64,000 nt of DNA from Stereocaulon alpinum (Eukaryota > Ascomycota > Lecanoromycetes > Lecanorales > Stereocaulaceae): positions 124,001 to 188,000 of the forward strand of contig JAEUBA010000037.1 of the NCBI GenBank assembly GCA_018257865.1. The letters are read 5' to 3'. How positions within the stretch are numbered: position 1 is the first letter of the stretch; each line of letters starts with the position of its first letter. Position numbers and translations under genes: made by a program. The notes beneath the pieces were generated by a model, which had not been told where the DNA came from, made no database searches, and saw nothing but the letters and a program-made list of their open reading frames with translations. Positions 42,609 through 55,306 of the stretch are shown piece by piece.

Positions 42609-44129
42609 ATGAGTAATACAGACTTCCTCGGTAGAGCGATCGAGACCGTGAAAAAAGCTATAGAAAATGATACAGCGGGCGAATATGAGAAGGCATACCA
42701 GCTCTACTATCAATCGCTGGAGCTTTTCATGCTGGCGCTGAAATGGGAGAAGAATCAGAACTCGAAGGTCATGATAAGAGGAAAGGTGGCGGAATATATG
42801 GAACGCGCGGAGAAGTTGAAAGGGCATCTGGCGGGGGAGGATAAGGGAAGCAAGAAGAAGCCCGCTGCGGTGGGTAGTAATGGGAAGGTTTCTGGGGGTA
42901 GCGGAAAGGGAGGGCAAGTGCTCCTCCATAATATTAGGCACTTGAAGACTGTGCTTGGTCTTTGCCTTGGGTGCTAGGACGTGATAATATGGAAAGCTAA
43001 TGTGTAATTCCCAATAGTGACGACGATGACGGCCCAGATCCAGAAGCGAAGAAGTTACAAAATGCGCTACAGGGAGCTATCTTAACGGACAAGCCTAACG
43101 TCAAATGGGAGGATGTGGCTGGTCTTGAGGGAGCGAAGGAAGCATTGAAAGAGGCCGTCATATTGCCAATCAAGTTCCCACATCTGTTCGTTGGCAAGCG
43201 GCAGCCTTGGAAGGGCATATTGCTTTACGGGCCTCCTGGAACTGGTAAATCGTATCTAGCGAAGGCAGTAGCTACGGAGGCAAATAGCACTTTTTTCAGC
43301 GTCAGCAGTTCTGACTTGGTTTCGAAATGGATGGGTGAAAGTGAAAGGTAAGATCTGGCTATCAGGAGACATGGGAAGTATACGCTGACAACGTTCTTGT
43401 AGATTAGTCAAGCAGCTTTTCAATATGGCCCGAGACAACAAGCCCTCAATCATCTTCATCGATGAGGTAGATGCCCTATGCGGCCCAAGAGGAGAAGGCG
43501 AATCAGAAGCATCCCGGCGTATTAAAACAGAACTGCTAGTCCAGATGGATGGTGTGGGACGAGACTCGAAAGGTGTACTGATTCTTGGAGCGACAAATAT
43601 CCCATGGCAGCTCGACGCGGCGATAAGGCGACGTTTCCAACGAAGAGTGCACATAAGTCTTCCAGATCTACCAGGCAGGACGAAGATGTTCGAAATGTCT
43701 GTTGGCACCACACCTTGTGATCTAAAACCTCAAGATTTCAGGACTCTGGGGCAGATGAGCGAGGGGTACTCTGGGAGCGATATCAGTATTGCGGTGCAAG
43801 ACGCGCTAATGCAACCTGTACGGAAGATTCAGACTGCTACACATTACAAGAAAGTGAGCACATATCGAGAGCCTCCCTTTAGAATCTGCTGCTAACAGCC
43901 ATTGAAGGTCATAGTCTACGGCGTAGAAAAGCTAACACCCTGCTCACCTGGCGACGCAGGAGCAATGGAGATGTCATGGACACAGGTCGATTCAGATATG
44001 CTGCTAGAACCACCACTTGTGCTCAAAGACTTCATCAAGGCCGTCAAGGGCGCGAGACCGACTGTTAGCGTGGACGATATCAAGAGAAGTGAGGAGTGGA
44101 CAAAGGAATTTGGTAGCGAAGGGGCTTGA
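42609..44129 (+). CDS. VPS4: VPS4, AAA ATPase of the ESCRT pathway
   Basis: Four exons (42609-42913, 43018-43347, 43403-43853, 43908-44129) give 435 aa, the usual length. An N-terminal MIT domain (FLGRAIETVKKAIENDTAGE, KAYQLYYQSLELFMLALKWE) spans about 1-75, followed by a Lys/Gly/Ser linker. Walker A is GPPGTGKS near 173-180, Walker B IIFIDEVDAL near 228, and the arginine fingers lie in AAIRRRFQRR. The beta domain and C-terminal helix (LLEPPLVLKDFIKAVKGARPTV) are complete. VPS4 disassembles ESCRT-III at endosomes and in cytokinesis. The first intron (42914-43017) has a GC donor, GCAAGT. No other reading gives a consistent phase. Confidence 0.95.
42914..43017 (+). other. GC-AG intron of VPS4
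   Basis: The junction is AGG/GCAAGT at the 5' end and CCAATAG at the 3' end, 104 bp. The only nearby GT (at 42918) would give the wrong phase. Splicing joins GSGKGG to DDDDGPDPEAKK, as expected in the linker before the AAA domain. Confidence 0.75.
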
Positions 44130-44928
44130 AGAGTACAGAGCGACATAAAGCTTCGCCATTGCTCTGTTCCATCATATCAAACGCTACCAGTCCTCGAGGA
44201 CATTGCGAAGGTACTCGAGGAAGCCCTGGAGCAAGACAGGCAATCTTCCCCTATCGCCTGCTCTCCCCTTTCCTCCCCAAGAACGGCTATCCAGTGCTCG
44301 TCTATTTGAATACGATCGATACACACTTGGAATGCAAGGCGTTGGTGCATTGGGTTATCTGACACAGGGAGAGAGCGTGTTCTATTAGCTGCCTGTATAA
44401 ACCACCACCCCATCAACAAACATGACCTTTTATTCTACGATCCAGCTTATTCCTCTTCACCTTGAGCTGTAGTGGATTCTATCAACCATCGGTTGCTTCA
44501 AGTCTTGCAAGAAGCCGTCATATGTTGGTCCAAATCAGCGTTTGTACTGTGTCGTTCCTGGTTCTGGCCCTTACTGGTTGTGATGTCTACACATCAGTGC
44601 TATCTCCAGCTGTCAATCACCAACTCTTCGCTTGCATCATAGACCGAGCTGAGCGTGCCAGCAGCGTAACGAATTTGCCATTGGATGCTTCGACTAATAT
44701 TGAAAGAACATCTCTTTGGCTCCTGAGGCCTCTCAATTCCTACGTTTCAAGGTTTGATCTGGCCGCCGCTGCTACCGTTCTCACCTGGATCCGGGGCAAG
44801 TGATCATGGTGCGTGTGGTAGGAATAGTGACCATTATCTCATTACTTTTCGCTATGCCTATGCAATTTCAATGCGAGCAAAAGATCCCATGCAAACGCCG
44901 CCGATGCAATGCAACACTATCCCAACTT
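44130..44928. other. Intergenic, convergent
   Basis: About 800 bp between the 3' ends of VPS4 and the ApsB-type gene. Plus-strand frames at 44462-44803 and 44754-45017 overlap and have no motif. Confidence 0.5.
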
Positions 44929-47900
44929 CTATCTCCCACTACTCATCCTCTTCCCCTTCTTCTTGCCATCTCTTCTCGCCAACGTCTTCTCTAATGCTGC
45001 GACTAATTCTTTCTTAGACTCCAAGTGCCCAGCCCAATGCTTGCTCATCTTCTTCATCCTGTTGGTTGCTATGATACCTAAAGCAACCACTTTTATCGAT
45101 GGCAGCTTTCGTCCGTTCCGGAAGAACGCGTTGGCTCTTGCGCCATCGCCGAGGCGGAGACGTAATTGTTCCTCGTCGGTGAGTCTCAGACTACAGCCTA
45201 TTGCTGCAAGTTGGTCAAGGTTGATTTTATTGCTAGTGGCCCAAATGTTAGCATTATCTTGGGTTAAAGGGCAACGACAACAACGTACCAAGCTTCGAAT
45301 TGAGCAATCTCTAGCTTCATATACCTCTTCTCTCGTACCAAACCAGCCCTGAAGCCTTGCTCCCGCTCAAACTTCGCACGTAGCCACATGATTTGCTTGG
45401 CTAAGCCCCTGATCTCGGCTGCGTGCTGTTGTGCCAACTCGTGGTTGTCACTGTCGGCATGGAGGCTGCTGACAGACATGTTCGGGAATCGGACACGAGA
45501 GGTCATTGCTTTGCGTTCTTCCTCCCATTTGCGCTGCTGTCGGGCAAGGTTGTCGACAGAGCGCTCATACCGACTCTGCAAGTGATCTAGCTCCGTAGCC
45601 AGAGCAGTCGCTCGTTGCGTTTGCAGCGTACGCTCTTCACGGATCCGTTTGAGCGAGGCTCGCAGTTCTTTCTCGCGGTTGGTGGATGTAGCTAGCTGAG
45701 TCTCTCGCGCTGTTATCTGTACTTGAAGGTCTTCTGCTGTCAACTTGGCGTCCTTGAGCATTTCATGCAAGTCCTTGCGCTCCTCGACAATCGTGTTGTC
45801 AGCAGTCGTGGCTTGGCGATGGGCATGGATATCTTTCTCAAGAGAAGAGATGCGGGTGCGTAAGCGCGTGATGGTTTGATTAGCAGTGTCGTTCTTGATG
45901 ATCAGAGTCTCCCTTTCGTGGCGTACGGCAGACATTTCAGCCTCAAGTTGCTCGCGCTGTTGCTCGTAAGCGTTGAGGTTCGTTTGTGCGTGCCGCTCTG
46001 ATTCAGCAAGTTTACGTTGTAGCTGCTTGAGCTCGTCTTTCGATTTCGTGCGAGCATCCCTCATCTGCTGATGAGTATCTGCGAGCTGGCGTTGAACCTC
46101 GAGCAGCTCGCTCTTCTGAGCAGAGCCCGTGACGGACGACTTAGGTGAGTCGACAGTCAGACGTGCAATCTCGAATTCGTGTGACTGGCGCTCTAGACGT
46201 GTTACCTTGTGCTTCAAGTCACGGACAATCTCCTTCTGGACCACTTCACGTTGAAGATACTCAGCCTCCCTTTTTCGAGCCACGCAGAGGTCATTATGAA
46301 TCATGCTTAGCTCTGCTGGGGCCTCATTATTGTCATGGGACGGCAGACTCTGAAGCTCCTCAACTCTGGCTTCGAGTCGTTGGACTTTCTGCTTTGACGT
46401 ATTGAGTTCTCGATCTCGAGAGCCTGAAGCCATGTCAAGCTTTCGTTGTAAGTCGACCAGCTCGTCGTTCAGACGGCCTTCTTCTGATGTTGCTCGTGCA
46501 ATCTCTGATTCAAGCTCACGCTCGACGGCGGCATTCTTCTCCAGCAAGCCTTTGCGTTCTTCCCAAAGACGGCCAAAGTCGTTCTCCAGCTTCAGTTTCG
46601 AAGTCCGGAGGTCGAGCTTCTCTTGGTCCAATCTGTAGGTTTCATCAACCTGATGTTGCGTGTGCATAAGCTGGCTTTTGATCTCATCTCGTTCAGCCTC
46701 AGTTTCTGCAGATGATAATCGGAGTGCGTGCAGATCGAGGTTAGTCTTCGCCAATTTGTCCTGCAACGACTGCTTCTCAGCCTTGACCTGCCGAAGCTCA
46801 TTGCTGATAGTATCTAACTTAGCATTCGTCTCCTCGATGGTTTGTTGCATAGCGTCTACTAAGTCTTCACTTTGGTCGTGGGACAATTGTTCCTTTCCAG
46901 CAGCCAATTCAGATCTCAAAACTTGTGTCTCTTGCTTAAAGGCATCAACTTCCTCTCTAGCCTTGTCAGCTTCTTCCTCAAGCCCGGCCTGCAAAACATC
47001 AATTTCATCTTCCAGGGCTTGCACCTTCTCCTCGAATCCTGCTTTATCTCGCTGGCTGACACGTAGGTCTTCCTTAGCCTGCGAGAGGTCCGATCGAAGA
47101 TCGTCCAATGCTTGTCGTTTATCCTCAACATCGGCGTTCAATTCCTGCACTTGGCGCTCAAGAACAGCTTCTTCGCTCTCATGCCGTTGTTTTTCACTTT
47201 CAAGAGCTTGCTGAAGCTTCATCTCCCTTCCGGACAAAGTACCTTCCACCTCTTGCAGCTTATCAATAGTCCGTTGAAGGCCGGCGGCCTGCTCTTCAGC
47301 CTTTCCTTTCTGCAATTGGAGACCTCGTTTCTGACTTTCCCATCGATCTTGATCTGCCGCATACTGGCTCTCCTTATCTTCTAGCTCGCGATGCAAGCTA
47401 TCGATTTGCTCGGACAGACATTCGAGTTCTTCCTTAGCTTCGGCACGGAGTTGACGATCGTTGTCTTGGGCGTGCTTTCGCTCTTTCTCAAGGCTGTCCT
47501 CGAGCTCTTGCACTTTTGCTTGGGCTTTGGACAGGTCTTTTTGCAATGTTTGGGATTCAGCCGTGAGAGCATCATGTCGAGAGTGCAGTAAGTCCTTCTC
47601 TTCAGATTTGGTTTGGAGTTCTCTCACGGCTTCCTCGGCTTGATAGGTCATAGACTCGCATCTTCTAGCCGTGGCTTCCTGCTCATGCTGAAGTAACTCA
47701 ATCTGATCTTTTAGGCGCTGTATGCGAACATCGGCATCTTGGTCAGCATCTTGAAGCTTCTCCTGGAGCTTTTGGGCCTCTCTTGACTTGTCGTCATAAT
47801 TTCCTTCAAGCTCAAAGTGCTTCTCGCGCAGGGCGGCAAGGTCACCCTGAATTTTGTTTGCCTTGTCCTCAAGTTGTCGACTGAGACCTTTCGTAGTGAA

Positions 47901-49249
47901 TGATTTGTTAGAGATCTCATCGCGAAGCTTTGCACCTATTAGCCGCGGACCGAGTCCACCTTCTCAGATCGATGTCCCTCTTACCTCGTCCAAGTCCTCT
48001 TCCGCTTTTCCTTTGTCTTCCAGCGCCTGTTGAAGCTCGTCCCTCGCCTCTCTAAGTTGCGCCTCCTTCCGGTCAAAGACCTCTCGGCCATCTTCTAATT
48101 CTTCAATGCGCTTCTTCCCAAACTCAACTTCGGCATATACCTCGTCTAGCTCCTCAGAGTCTTTGCTGGCCTGCTCCTTCAACCTGTCGATCTCATCATC
48201 CCGCTGCTCGATTAAGCACTCCTTTTCTCGCACGTCCGCTTCGAGGTCGTCTATATCGCCCTTCAACTTCTCCATACCGTCTCTGTTACTTTCTGCAGAG
48301 TCAAGTCTCAATTGAAGCGCCTCAATGTCAGCATCTTTTGTGGTCACTTCGTGTGTCAGCTTCTCCAATTCTTGGCGCAGGCTTTCGTCGGCATGCTTTC
48401 GTTTGGCCTTCTCCTGTAGTTCTTCGACATGACGACGGTATGCTTCTACGTCGCGTTCTGCCCGACTCAATGTCTTCTTGCAGCGGGCAAGGTCCTTCTG
48501 CAGAGTTACTCGGTCGACTTTGAGGTCCGTATTTTCTTTCAGAGCTGCCTCATTGAAGCCTGGCCCGGACTTCCTCAACGATTCTTCAAGAAAATGGATT
48601 TTGAGCTTGAGGCCGAAATTCTCCTTCTCGATCTTGTCAATGACCTGTAACTGCGATCAGCATTGACCTGTGACTTGCGTGAAGAAAGAAGGGCTTGTAC
48701 ATTCTCCTGCTCCCTCAAAGTCATCAAGTTTCCCGGATCGGTCAAGATCCCGGTAGCATCTCTTTTCGGCAAGACGGCCAGAGGTGTTGATTGGGCACTG
48801 CTGCTGGCGACCTGCGGCATCGGAGTAGCCTCTCCGTCCACAAGCACTGAACTGCCAAAGTCACCCCCATAAACGGCCGACACATCTGCTCCCGGCAATG
48901 CCGGTGTATTACCACCCTGATAGCTAGCTTTCAAAAAGGCAGGCGTCTCTGGTCCCCCACTAAGCTTGCCATTGCGTTCTAAGTTCTTTCTTGCCACGCT
49001 CTGCAACAATGGAGTGAATTCCCCTCGCCCCGGGACTCCAGGAAGGTTCCTTCGATCAGAGAAAGGAACGCGGGCCCGCGGTGTCTTGAGACTTACGCCG
49101 CGTCCGTTGCGCATTTGGGAGGCTAAATCATCCTTGCGCTTCAGAGGGGATAGTAAAGACGGCTCGAGCGAAAAATTCTCGAGATTGTGGGCATTGCTCA
49201 TATAGGTTGCATTGCCGGCGTCGGTACGCGGCGTCTCGATGTAGGCCAT
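44929..49249 (-). CDS. apsB: Microtubule-organising-centre coiled-coil protein (ApsB/Mto1 type)
   Basis: Four exons (48701-49249, 47985-48644, 45289-47927, 44929-45232) give 1383 aa with consistent phases. The third exon uses an AAG acceptor. The N-terminus is Pro/Ser-rich with LSPLKRKDD and ETPAF motifs. A CM1 (Cnn_1N) domain starts near residue 174 (TLREQENVIDKIEKENFGLK, LKIHFLEESLRKSGPG) and should recruit the gamma-tubulin complex. Residues 250-1220 are almost continuous coiled coil. A PACT-type domain lies near 1240-1340 (IMWLRAKFEREQGFRAGL, KRYMKLEIAQFEACN, ALGIIATNRMKKMSKHWA), a centrosome/spindle-pole targeting module, and the tail is basic. CM1 plus PACT is the architecture of Mto1/ApsB, which nucleates cytoplasmic microtubules and positions nuclei in hyphae. 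The many open frames on the plus strand are coiled-coil shadows. Confidence 0.9.
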
Positions 49250-49515
49250 GGATAAGTAAAGACAAAGCAAACACAAAGTAGCTAAGTCAATCTCAGGGCA
49301 GTTTCAAACGGCGTAAGTCATGATTGAGTGTAGAGTCAATGTTCGCGGGACGTGTCTTGGTGGTTGTTTACTTTCCGTAAACATCGGCCTTTCGGCAAAC
49401 TTGCCCCGCGACAGAAAGTACATTGACAGCTGTGGCAATAATGTTTCTTGGCGGTGGCAGCAATATTCGTCAAGATCAAGAAGCCTTTGCCCTTTTTTGT
49501 TGGCCACTTCTCGTG
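49250..49515. promoter_or_regulatory. Bidirectional promoter, apsB / SGT1-family gene
   Basis: Only 266 bp separate the two divergent start codons. In-frame upstream ATGs for the plus-strand gene exist near 49420-49441 but give sequence unlike the family. Confidence 0.55.
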
Positions 49516-51403
49516 ATGGATGGGCCGAAAGACGAATTCAAATGGTTCGGGGAAGGCTTTGATGGTTTTCCAAAGAGATTGCCCGAAGACTGTGTTGAGT
49601 ACACAATATACATCATAGATTCTACGCTCTCGGATTCCGAAATTCATCAACAGCTTCGTCAAATCCAGACTGCTGGTACTAAGCTGATCAACCGATTGCT
49701 GAAAGACTTCATATGGCAGCGTGAAGGTATACATTTTGAGCTTCGACGAGAAGAAGGTGAATTCGCCGAAAGTCACCTAGGTTATAGAATCAATTGCTGA
49801 CCAATCTTCCGCAGGTAGACGTCTCATACATGGACGCACCAATTTTGGAGATTCTGTGGAAGACGAGTGGTTGATTGTCTACATCCTCCGAGAACTGAGC
49901 AAAGAGTTCCCACAGATCTGGATCAGGGTTGTGGACACCGATGGTCAATTCTTGCTGATTGAAGCGGCCAATGTTCTACCTCGCTGGCTAAACCCTGAAA
50001 TTGCCGATTTTCGAGTGTGGATCCACTCTGGGAAGTTATACGTCATTCCTGTCAATCATTTAGATGAGAGGCTCGGTAAATCAAAGCAACAGCCGAAGAA
50101 TCTAAGCCTAGGAGAAGCTATTGATTATCTGAGGGAAAACCAAGGATCGCTACTGAATTCGCCTCAAGTTGAGGCAGAAGCCTTCTATCGTTTACAAAAG
50201 TATCCTCAGCAGATCTTAGACAGTCTCCATCATACCCTGATTACGATCCCCAGAAAGCTTGCCTATATCCTCCACCATGACGCGGCTTACATTAGCCCTG
50301 CTGTGGAGGCCTTTTATCTTCGTGATCCCATAGCTCTCGGTCCGCTACAAGCTCCTGATTCCAAGGGCTTACACTTTCCCCCTCGTGATTGTGTGACGGT
50401 GTCTGTTAAATTTACAAAGGTTGGCTTTGCCCAGGTTAAGAGCCAGGTCTTCGCAACCCCGCGATCTTGGGCGGACTTCCATTCCTCGAAACTGGACTTG
50501 CAGTCACAGGAAAAGGTGGACACGGGAATGAAAGTCACATGTGGCTTTGAAATGCTGGTATCCGATCCACACAATCAGGACAAGAAGACTAGCCGAGAAG
50601 TCAAGCTACTCCTTGAGGATCTTGAAACAGGAGAAGATCAATTGCCATCTGATGCTGAGATTAGTACGTGGCAAATGCGAGAAGATAGTGAGAGCTGGCT
50701 TGACATCAACTTTGAAGACTTCGAGAAAGAGCTTGGTGGGACAGCAAGTCAAAACCCCAATGGTGTCAATAAGGGATTTGGCGACAAGGGTGCGCAAGAC
50801 CAGCTTCGGAAGATGGTGGCAAGGTTCCAGGATTTTCTAGATGACGATACCCCTGAATCACCAGGTGCCGACTACCTCGACGACATGGATGATGATGATG
50901 ACGAAGATAGCACATCAAGCGATGGCGCCGAAGGAGGGGAAGACGTAGACGGTAGCTTCAACGAAGACCAATTCGCACAGATGATGAAAGGGATGATGGG
51001 TAGGTCAACGGCACGAGTGACTACCGAAGACTCCATACATACCACAGCTGGCATCACTCAAGATGTGGAACCTAGCGTTTCAGCAGACGAAGAAGATTAC
51101 GAAGCGGTGGAACAGAACATGCATGATATTGAAGAGGAGCTTCGAGAGGCCGGGGCACTAGATCTAGGCTTGAAGCCACCATCTGTGATGTCAAAGCTGC
51201 AACACGAGAATGTCGTTATGCCATCTATTGCACCAGCAGCGGCGGACGGAGATGCGGACGATAAAGACATGGACATTGATTTCAATCTCGCCAAGAATCT
51301 ACTCGAGAGCTTCAAAAGCCAGGGAGGCATGCCTGGACCAGGTAGTAACCTCATGGGTCTCATGGGCATACACCTACCTCGAGACGAGAAACACGGAGAC
51401 TGA
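49516..51403 (+). CDS. SGT1/ecdysoneless family protein
   Basis: Two exons, 49516-49756 and 49815-51403, separated by a 58-bp GTGAAT...CGCAG intron, give 609 aa. The start at 49516 gives MDGPKDEFKWFGEGFDGFPK, matching the family N-terminus; longer starts add unrelated residues. Hallmarks are FGEGFDGFPKRLPEDCVEY, DEWLIVYILRELSKEFPQIW, VRVVDTDGQFLLIEAANVLP and PRWLNPE. An Asp/Glu-rich stretch lies near 430-455 and the C-terminus is acidic with a MGLMGIHLPRDE end. Ecdysoneless proteins act in pre-mRNA splicing with PRP8/R2TP and in cell-cycle control; fission yeast and human members were called SGT1 but are unrelated to the SGT1 co-chaperone. Function here is by family only. Confidence 0.9.
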
Positions 51404-52859
51404 TAAATCGTTGACTGCCACAAACACGAAACGATCAGGGGTGGAGGGCGTTCTTCGGGACATGCGGCGCAGCCCTTTGCGGCGTACAGGAACGATTTTA
51501 GCTTCTTAAGATGCCAAGCGAGGTATGATGGTGTCAAGATGGAAGTGTGCAAAGAAGATCGGAGACCGCTTTGACCCCAGTTGAAAGGTGTCTTGTTCCT
51601 TCAACCACAAACGCACCCACATTCTGGCAGGATGTGGTATGTTGATCTCCGATCGTAATCTTGCGTTGAGGTCTCGTGTTGCGCCTCGCAGCAGGCTTAC
51701 AGGTGCACGGATCTGTATTCAATTCATTCGAGCGAATGGGTGGACCTGGTCTTGGCTGCTCTAAACGATGCCAGGTACCCATCACCAAATGCCACGTGGT
51801 CCTTGGGATTCCCTAAGTAACGGAACTACCAACGGTGCGTGGTCTCTAACGCAAGAGCAATCGGGCAATAGGGTGAAGGCCGCTGGCTGTTGAGCGTTGC
51901 GTTCTAACACTGGTCTGACCTATAAAGCCACCAAAGCGGCCCGCTTCCATGGAACTTCGAGGATTTCGTATGTCATGCCTAATCTGTGCTAGAGGCCATT
52001 CTCAAACGCGACAAAAGGTCAAAGTGTGGTAGAGGAGCTTTTATTGCGCAACTCTTATAAGCGCATAAGCGACTTCTCCCCATTTGCCACTTGTTGCGTC
52101 AAGCACTACCACAGACCGCCTGGTCTCCACAGTTGAGCAGTGATATTGTCGCATCCTGCAATCGGGAGAATGTTCGGTAGCGGCCATTTAACAACGTGCT
52201 ATGGGGTATCTGCATGAAAATGCTCCGAGTTGCGAAAGTCGTCCAATGATGTTCTAATCCGGTTACAAGCCCATGGGGTCCAATATAGTTCCATCCTTAG
52301 CAATCTCACATTCCTGCTGCGCAAGGAAGATACACATAGCAAATACTGAGCCATGAAATGGGCCTTTAACAGATGAGTGATTTTGATGGAACATTGTCCA
52401 CAACACCTGCCGTCTTGTTGCCCCTTCAAACTTTTGTTCGTATTGTGGTTGGGCTAGCCCGTGCGTCATCCTGAAACAGTTGAGCGGGAAGATAGTGTTT
52501 CTGCATGTTTTCAGGCTGGAAAACCTTCGGCCATCTTCAGGCACAGTGCCCCACCCTGGGGTTGAAGATCATTGACAGGACCTCGTCAAGGTTTCGGTAC
52601 TAGACCCAAGTCTTATCGAAAGATCGTGGACGCTAAAGCAGAGGTGGATGCCCATAACTAAAGCTGCTTTGCGCGCCTGAATTCGCCCCATAGTTCCGGA
52701 CAGAAGTGATGATCGTCGCGGCCACTGGTTAACCACCTACATTTCGGAGAATTCATTCTTAGACGAACCTTCCTCCCATACTAATTCCATTGCCCTGGCT
52801 GGCGTGTCCTAACCCTCAGCGGAATCTTATGTGTTCGTGACTGGCGCACAGCGGTCAAT
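51404..52859. other. Intergenic stretch of about 1.45 kb
   Basis: I find the 3' UTR of the SGT1-family gene and no supportable gene. Minus-strand frames at 51534-51788 and 52199-52544 overlap or lack motifs. Confidence 0.5.
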
Positions 52860-54801
52860 ATGTCTCGTCATTCATCTTCCAATCTAGAAAAGGTCATTCG
52901 GCGCTCAATCCCACTGTTAGCAAGCCAAGACTGACTATATACCAAGTCACCAGTTGAGCATTGTGATTATGAGGGCCTCCAACTGGACACTAGAGCTAGA
53001 GAGAATCTGGACAGACAATCGCGCAGATCAAGACCACAAGGCTTTCTAGAGCAGGACTACAGCCATGAAGGCACCTACATAAATGAAAAGCATGATCATG
53101 CAACGACGATAGATCAACACAGCCCCACATCTCCAGAGTCTGCAGCCGGATCAGGTCCAAGCCCAACCACTCCGTTAGGATTGAGAACGGATGAAGAGAT
53201 GCTTACTTCGCCTACAACGGCTTCTCCTGTACCTGCAGCTGAAGGCCGGCGGATGTGCGGTCTGCGGCCACGGCACTTCTGGGAGCTCTTTGGCCTGATA
53301 CTGGCAATCGTAATAGCGGCAGCCGTTGTTGGTGGAGTCGTTGGTGGATTGCAAAAGCACGAAAGCAATTCTCCTCTTGCAGCACCTGCAGCAGGCAATA
53401 GCACGAATGCCAACACCTTCGTAACAGTCCAGTAGGTGATCCCGCGAGTAGGTCCACGGCACCTTTCGCTGATATTGTGGGTATCCAGGCCTTCAGATGT
53501 TATGATAGGATCTCCATTGGCTGTAGCCACTTATGATGAAGGGCCAACAAGTGAAAGCCCTGAATATCGCCAAGTCTTCCGATTTTACTTTCAATCTGCA
53601 CTTGGTAATATCAAGGAAGCTTTCAGCGAACATTTGCATCCTTGGCAAAACGCTCTGTAGGTCGCTCCAGGCTCACAGCCAGGAACATGGCTAATAGGGA
53701 GGTAGTCCGATTTTCACGGATGCAATCAATAACACAGGCCTTGCCACTGTTACGTATCTTAACAACACAAGTCAACAGCAACAGGTAAGTACAGCATGGC
53801 ATTTTTCGTGGGTTTATACCTAAATTTGGGTTCTAGGGGAGCATATTCTACGTGGGCATGAATGGACTGCTGCAAGAAAAGCGGAAAATATACAATGATA
53901 CCAGTTATTGGGAACCCGGAACTTTGAATTCCAAGAATATTCCGATGACAGGAAATATTTCTTTGCCATCAGGAAACAAGGATCCCGAGAACGAGTGGGA
54001 CGGTTACAGTTTGACGGCGGTCTACTCCACAAAATTCCACAGCGGGCCCGGTATTCGGCTTTTCTATCACACACTCTCTCTGTTAAAAGGCACTAGCTTT
54101 GTGCAAGAGATGATCTGGAACCAGGAAAACGACACATGGACGCCGGGCGTACAGTTGAACGGTGTATGGCCAAAATCACATATGGCGGCTACCATCGATG
54201 ACAGCACGAACATCTTGAGGCTGTTCTTTTCTTCTGGGAATAACACACTGCAAGAGCTTTATCTTTCTATCACAGATCCGAGCGGGCAGTACACCAATGG
54301 TAGGAAGATATGTCACTATCTGAGATTGTTGTAGACTAATCAATGAATGCAGGCCTGACCCTCGGCAATAATTTCCTGGATCATAATAATGCCGACATCG
54401 CCGCCATTTCCATCAATGGCACCACTCATCTGTACCATTATGCATCAACGAATCAGACCGCTGCTCCTGGAATCCATGAGCTGATCATCAGTGGCACTCC
54501 TGGCTCCATCAACGATCAGGAAGCTTACAACCTCAGCACGCCACTTGTCTCTAGTCCAACGCTGACAGTGAGTGGCTATGAATCCGATTACCAACCTCTA
54601 GCCGTTTCCAGCACCGCGGTGGTCGGTCTGCAGCCGCAGATCTATGTTTTCTGGGCTGATAAATTAACTGGCGATCCAAATACCACGTTGAGCGGATATG
54701 GCGAGCTTTTACAGATCAGTAAGCCCTTTACCAATGCAGCTTGGCCCACTACAGGCTCGGTGCAGATACCCTTGGGGAACAGTAACTCGCAACCTTCGTG
54801 A
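52860..54801 (+). CDS. Type II membrane protein with lectin-like ectodomain
   Basis: Six exons are proposed (52860-52892, 52959-53431, 53489-53656, 53706-53784, 53837-54299, 54353-54801), 554 aa. All later junctions keep the phase; the first acceptor (a GAG) is the weakest and the start is provisional. A cytoplasmic Ser/Pro/Thr-rich N-terminus leads to HFWELFGLILAIVIAAAVVG, a single TM helix near 130-155 followed by a Gly/Val run. The ectodomain has many N-glycosylation sites and repeated segments such as SPLAVATYDEG, FRFYFQSALGNIKEAF, SIFYVGMNGLLQEK, IRLFYHTLS and LRLFFSSGNNTLQEL, spaced about 50 residues apart like the blades of fungal fucose-specific lectin propellers. Sugar binding is inferred; no binding residues could be verified. 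Confidence 0.6.
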
Positions 54802-55306
54802 TGGACGACGGCGTTTGGCGGTCATCGTCTATGGGGGACAGTGTCAAGCATGGTGACGCGTTTTGGGGTGATCGGGCAATTGTACGAAAAAGGTCAGGCT
54901 ATTACGGCAATATATAGAATTTCTAGGAAATTACTTGAAGCTATGGAAAAACTCCCTAATCCAATATAAACATTCAACAAATCCGTCCGTACAGGACATT
55001 ATGGATGGCAAAAAGTGCTCTTGGCTCCATGTATTCGTAGATTGAAAGATAATCGCTCAGATGGAAGCAACAGCGCTAGTGATCTATTGAGGGCGCTATC
55101 ATGACTGCTTACTGTGACAGCCGTCCTTGGCCTTCCCCAGATCTCATCAAAGTCAGCCTCAAGCTACCACGATGCGGAAGCATTGCTAGTGGTCATCCTC
55201 CGTAGACTGGAAACGTTTGTTACAGGCGACAGTACTCCCGACAACACCGTATCGCTTCTGAGCGTCGGCTTTGTGCATTGAAGTCTCACAACACGGTGCT
55301 ACAGCA
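54802..55306. other. Intergenic between tandem plus-strand genes
   Basis: Terminator of the lectin-like gene and promoter of the prenylcysteine oxidase-like gene. Nothing else is seen. Confidence 0.5.

Noticed and set aside
45388..48666. Many plus-strand open frames opposite the ApsB-type gene
   Set aside because: They are Ser/Leu/Cys-rich shadows of the Glu/Lys/Gln-rich coiled coil on the minus strand.
53657..53705. Stop and apparent frameshift in the lectin-like gene
   Set aside because: A 49-bp GTAGGT...GGTAG intron keeps the phase and joins WQNAL to PIFTDAIN.
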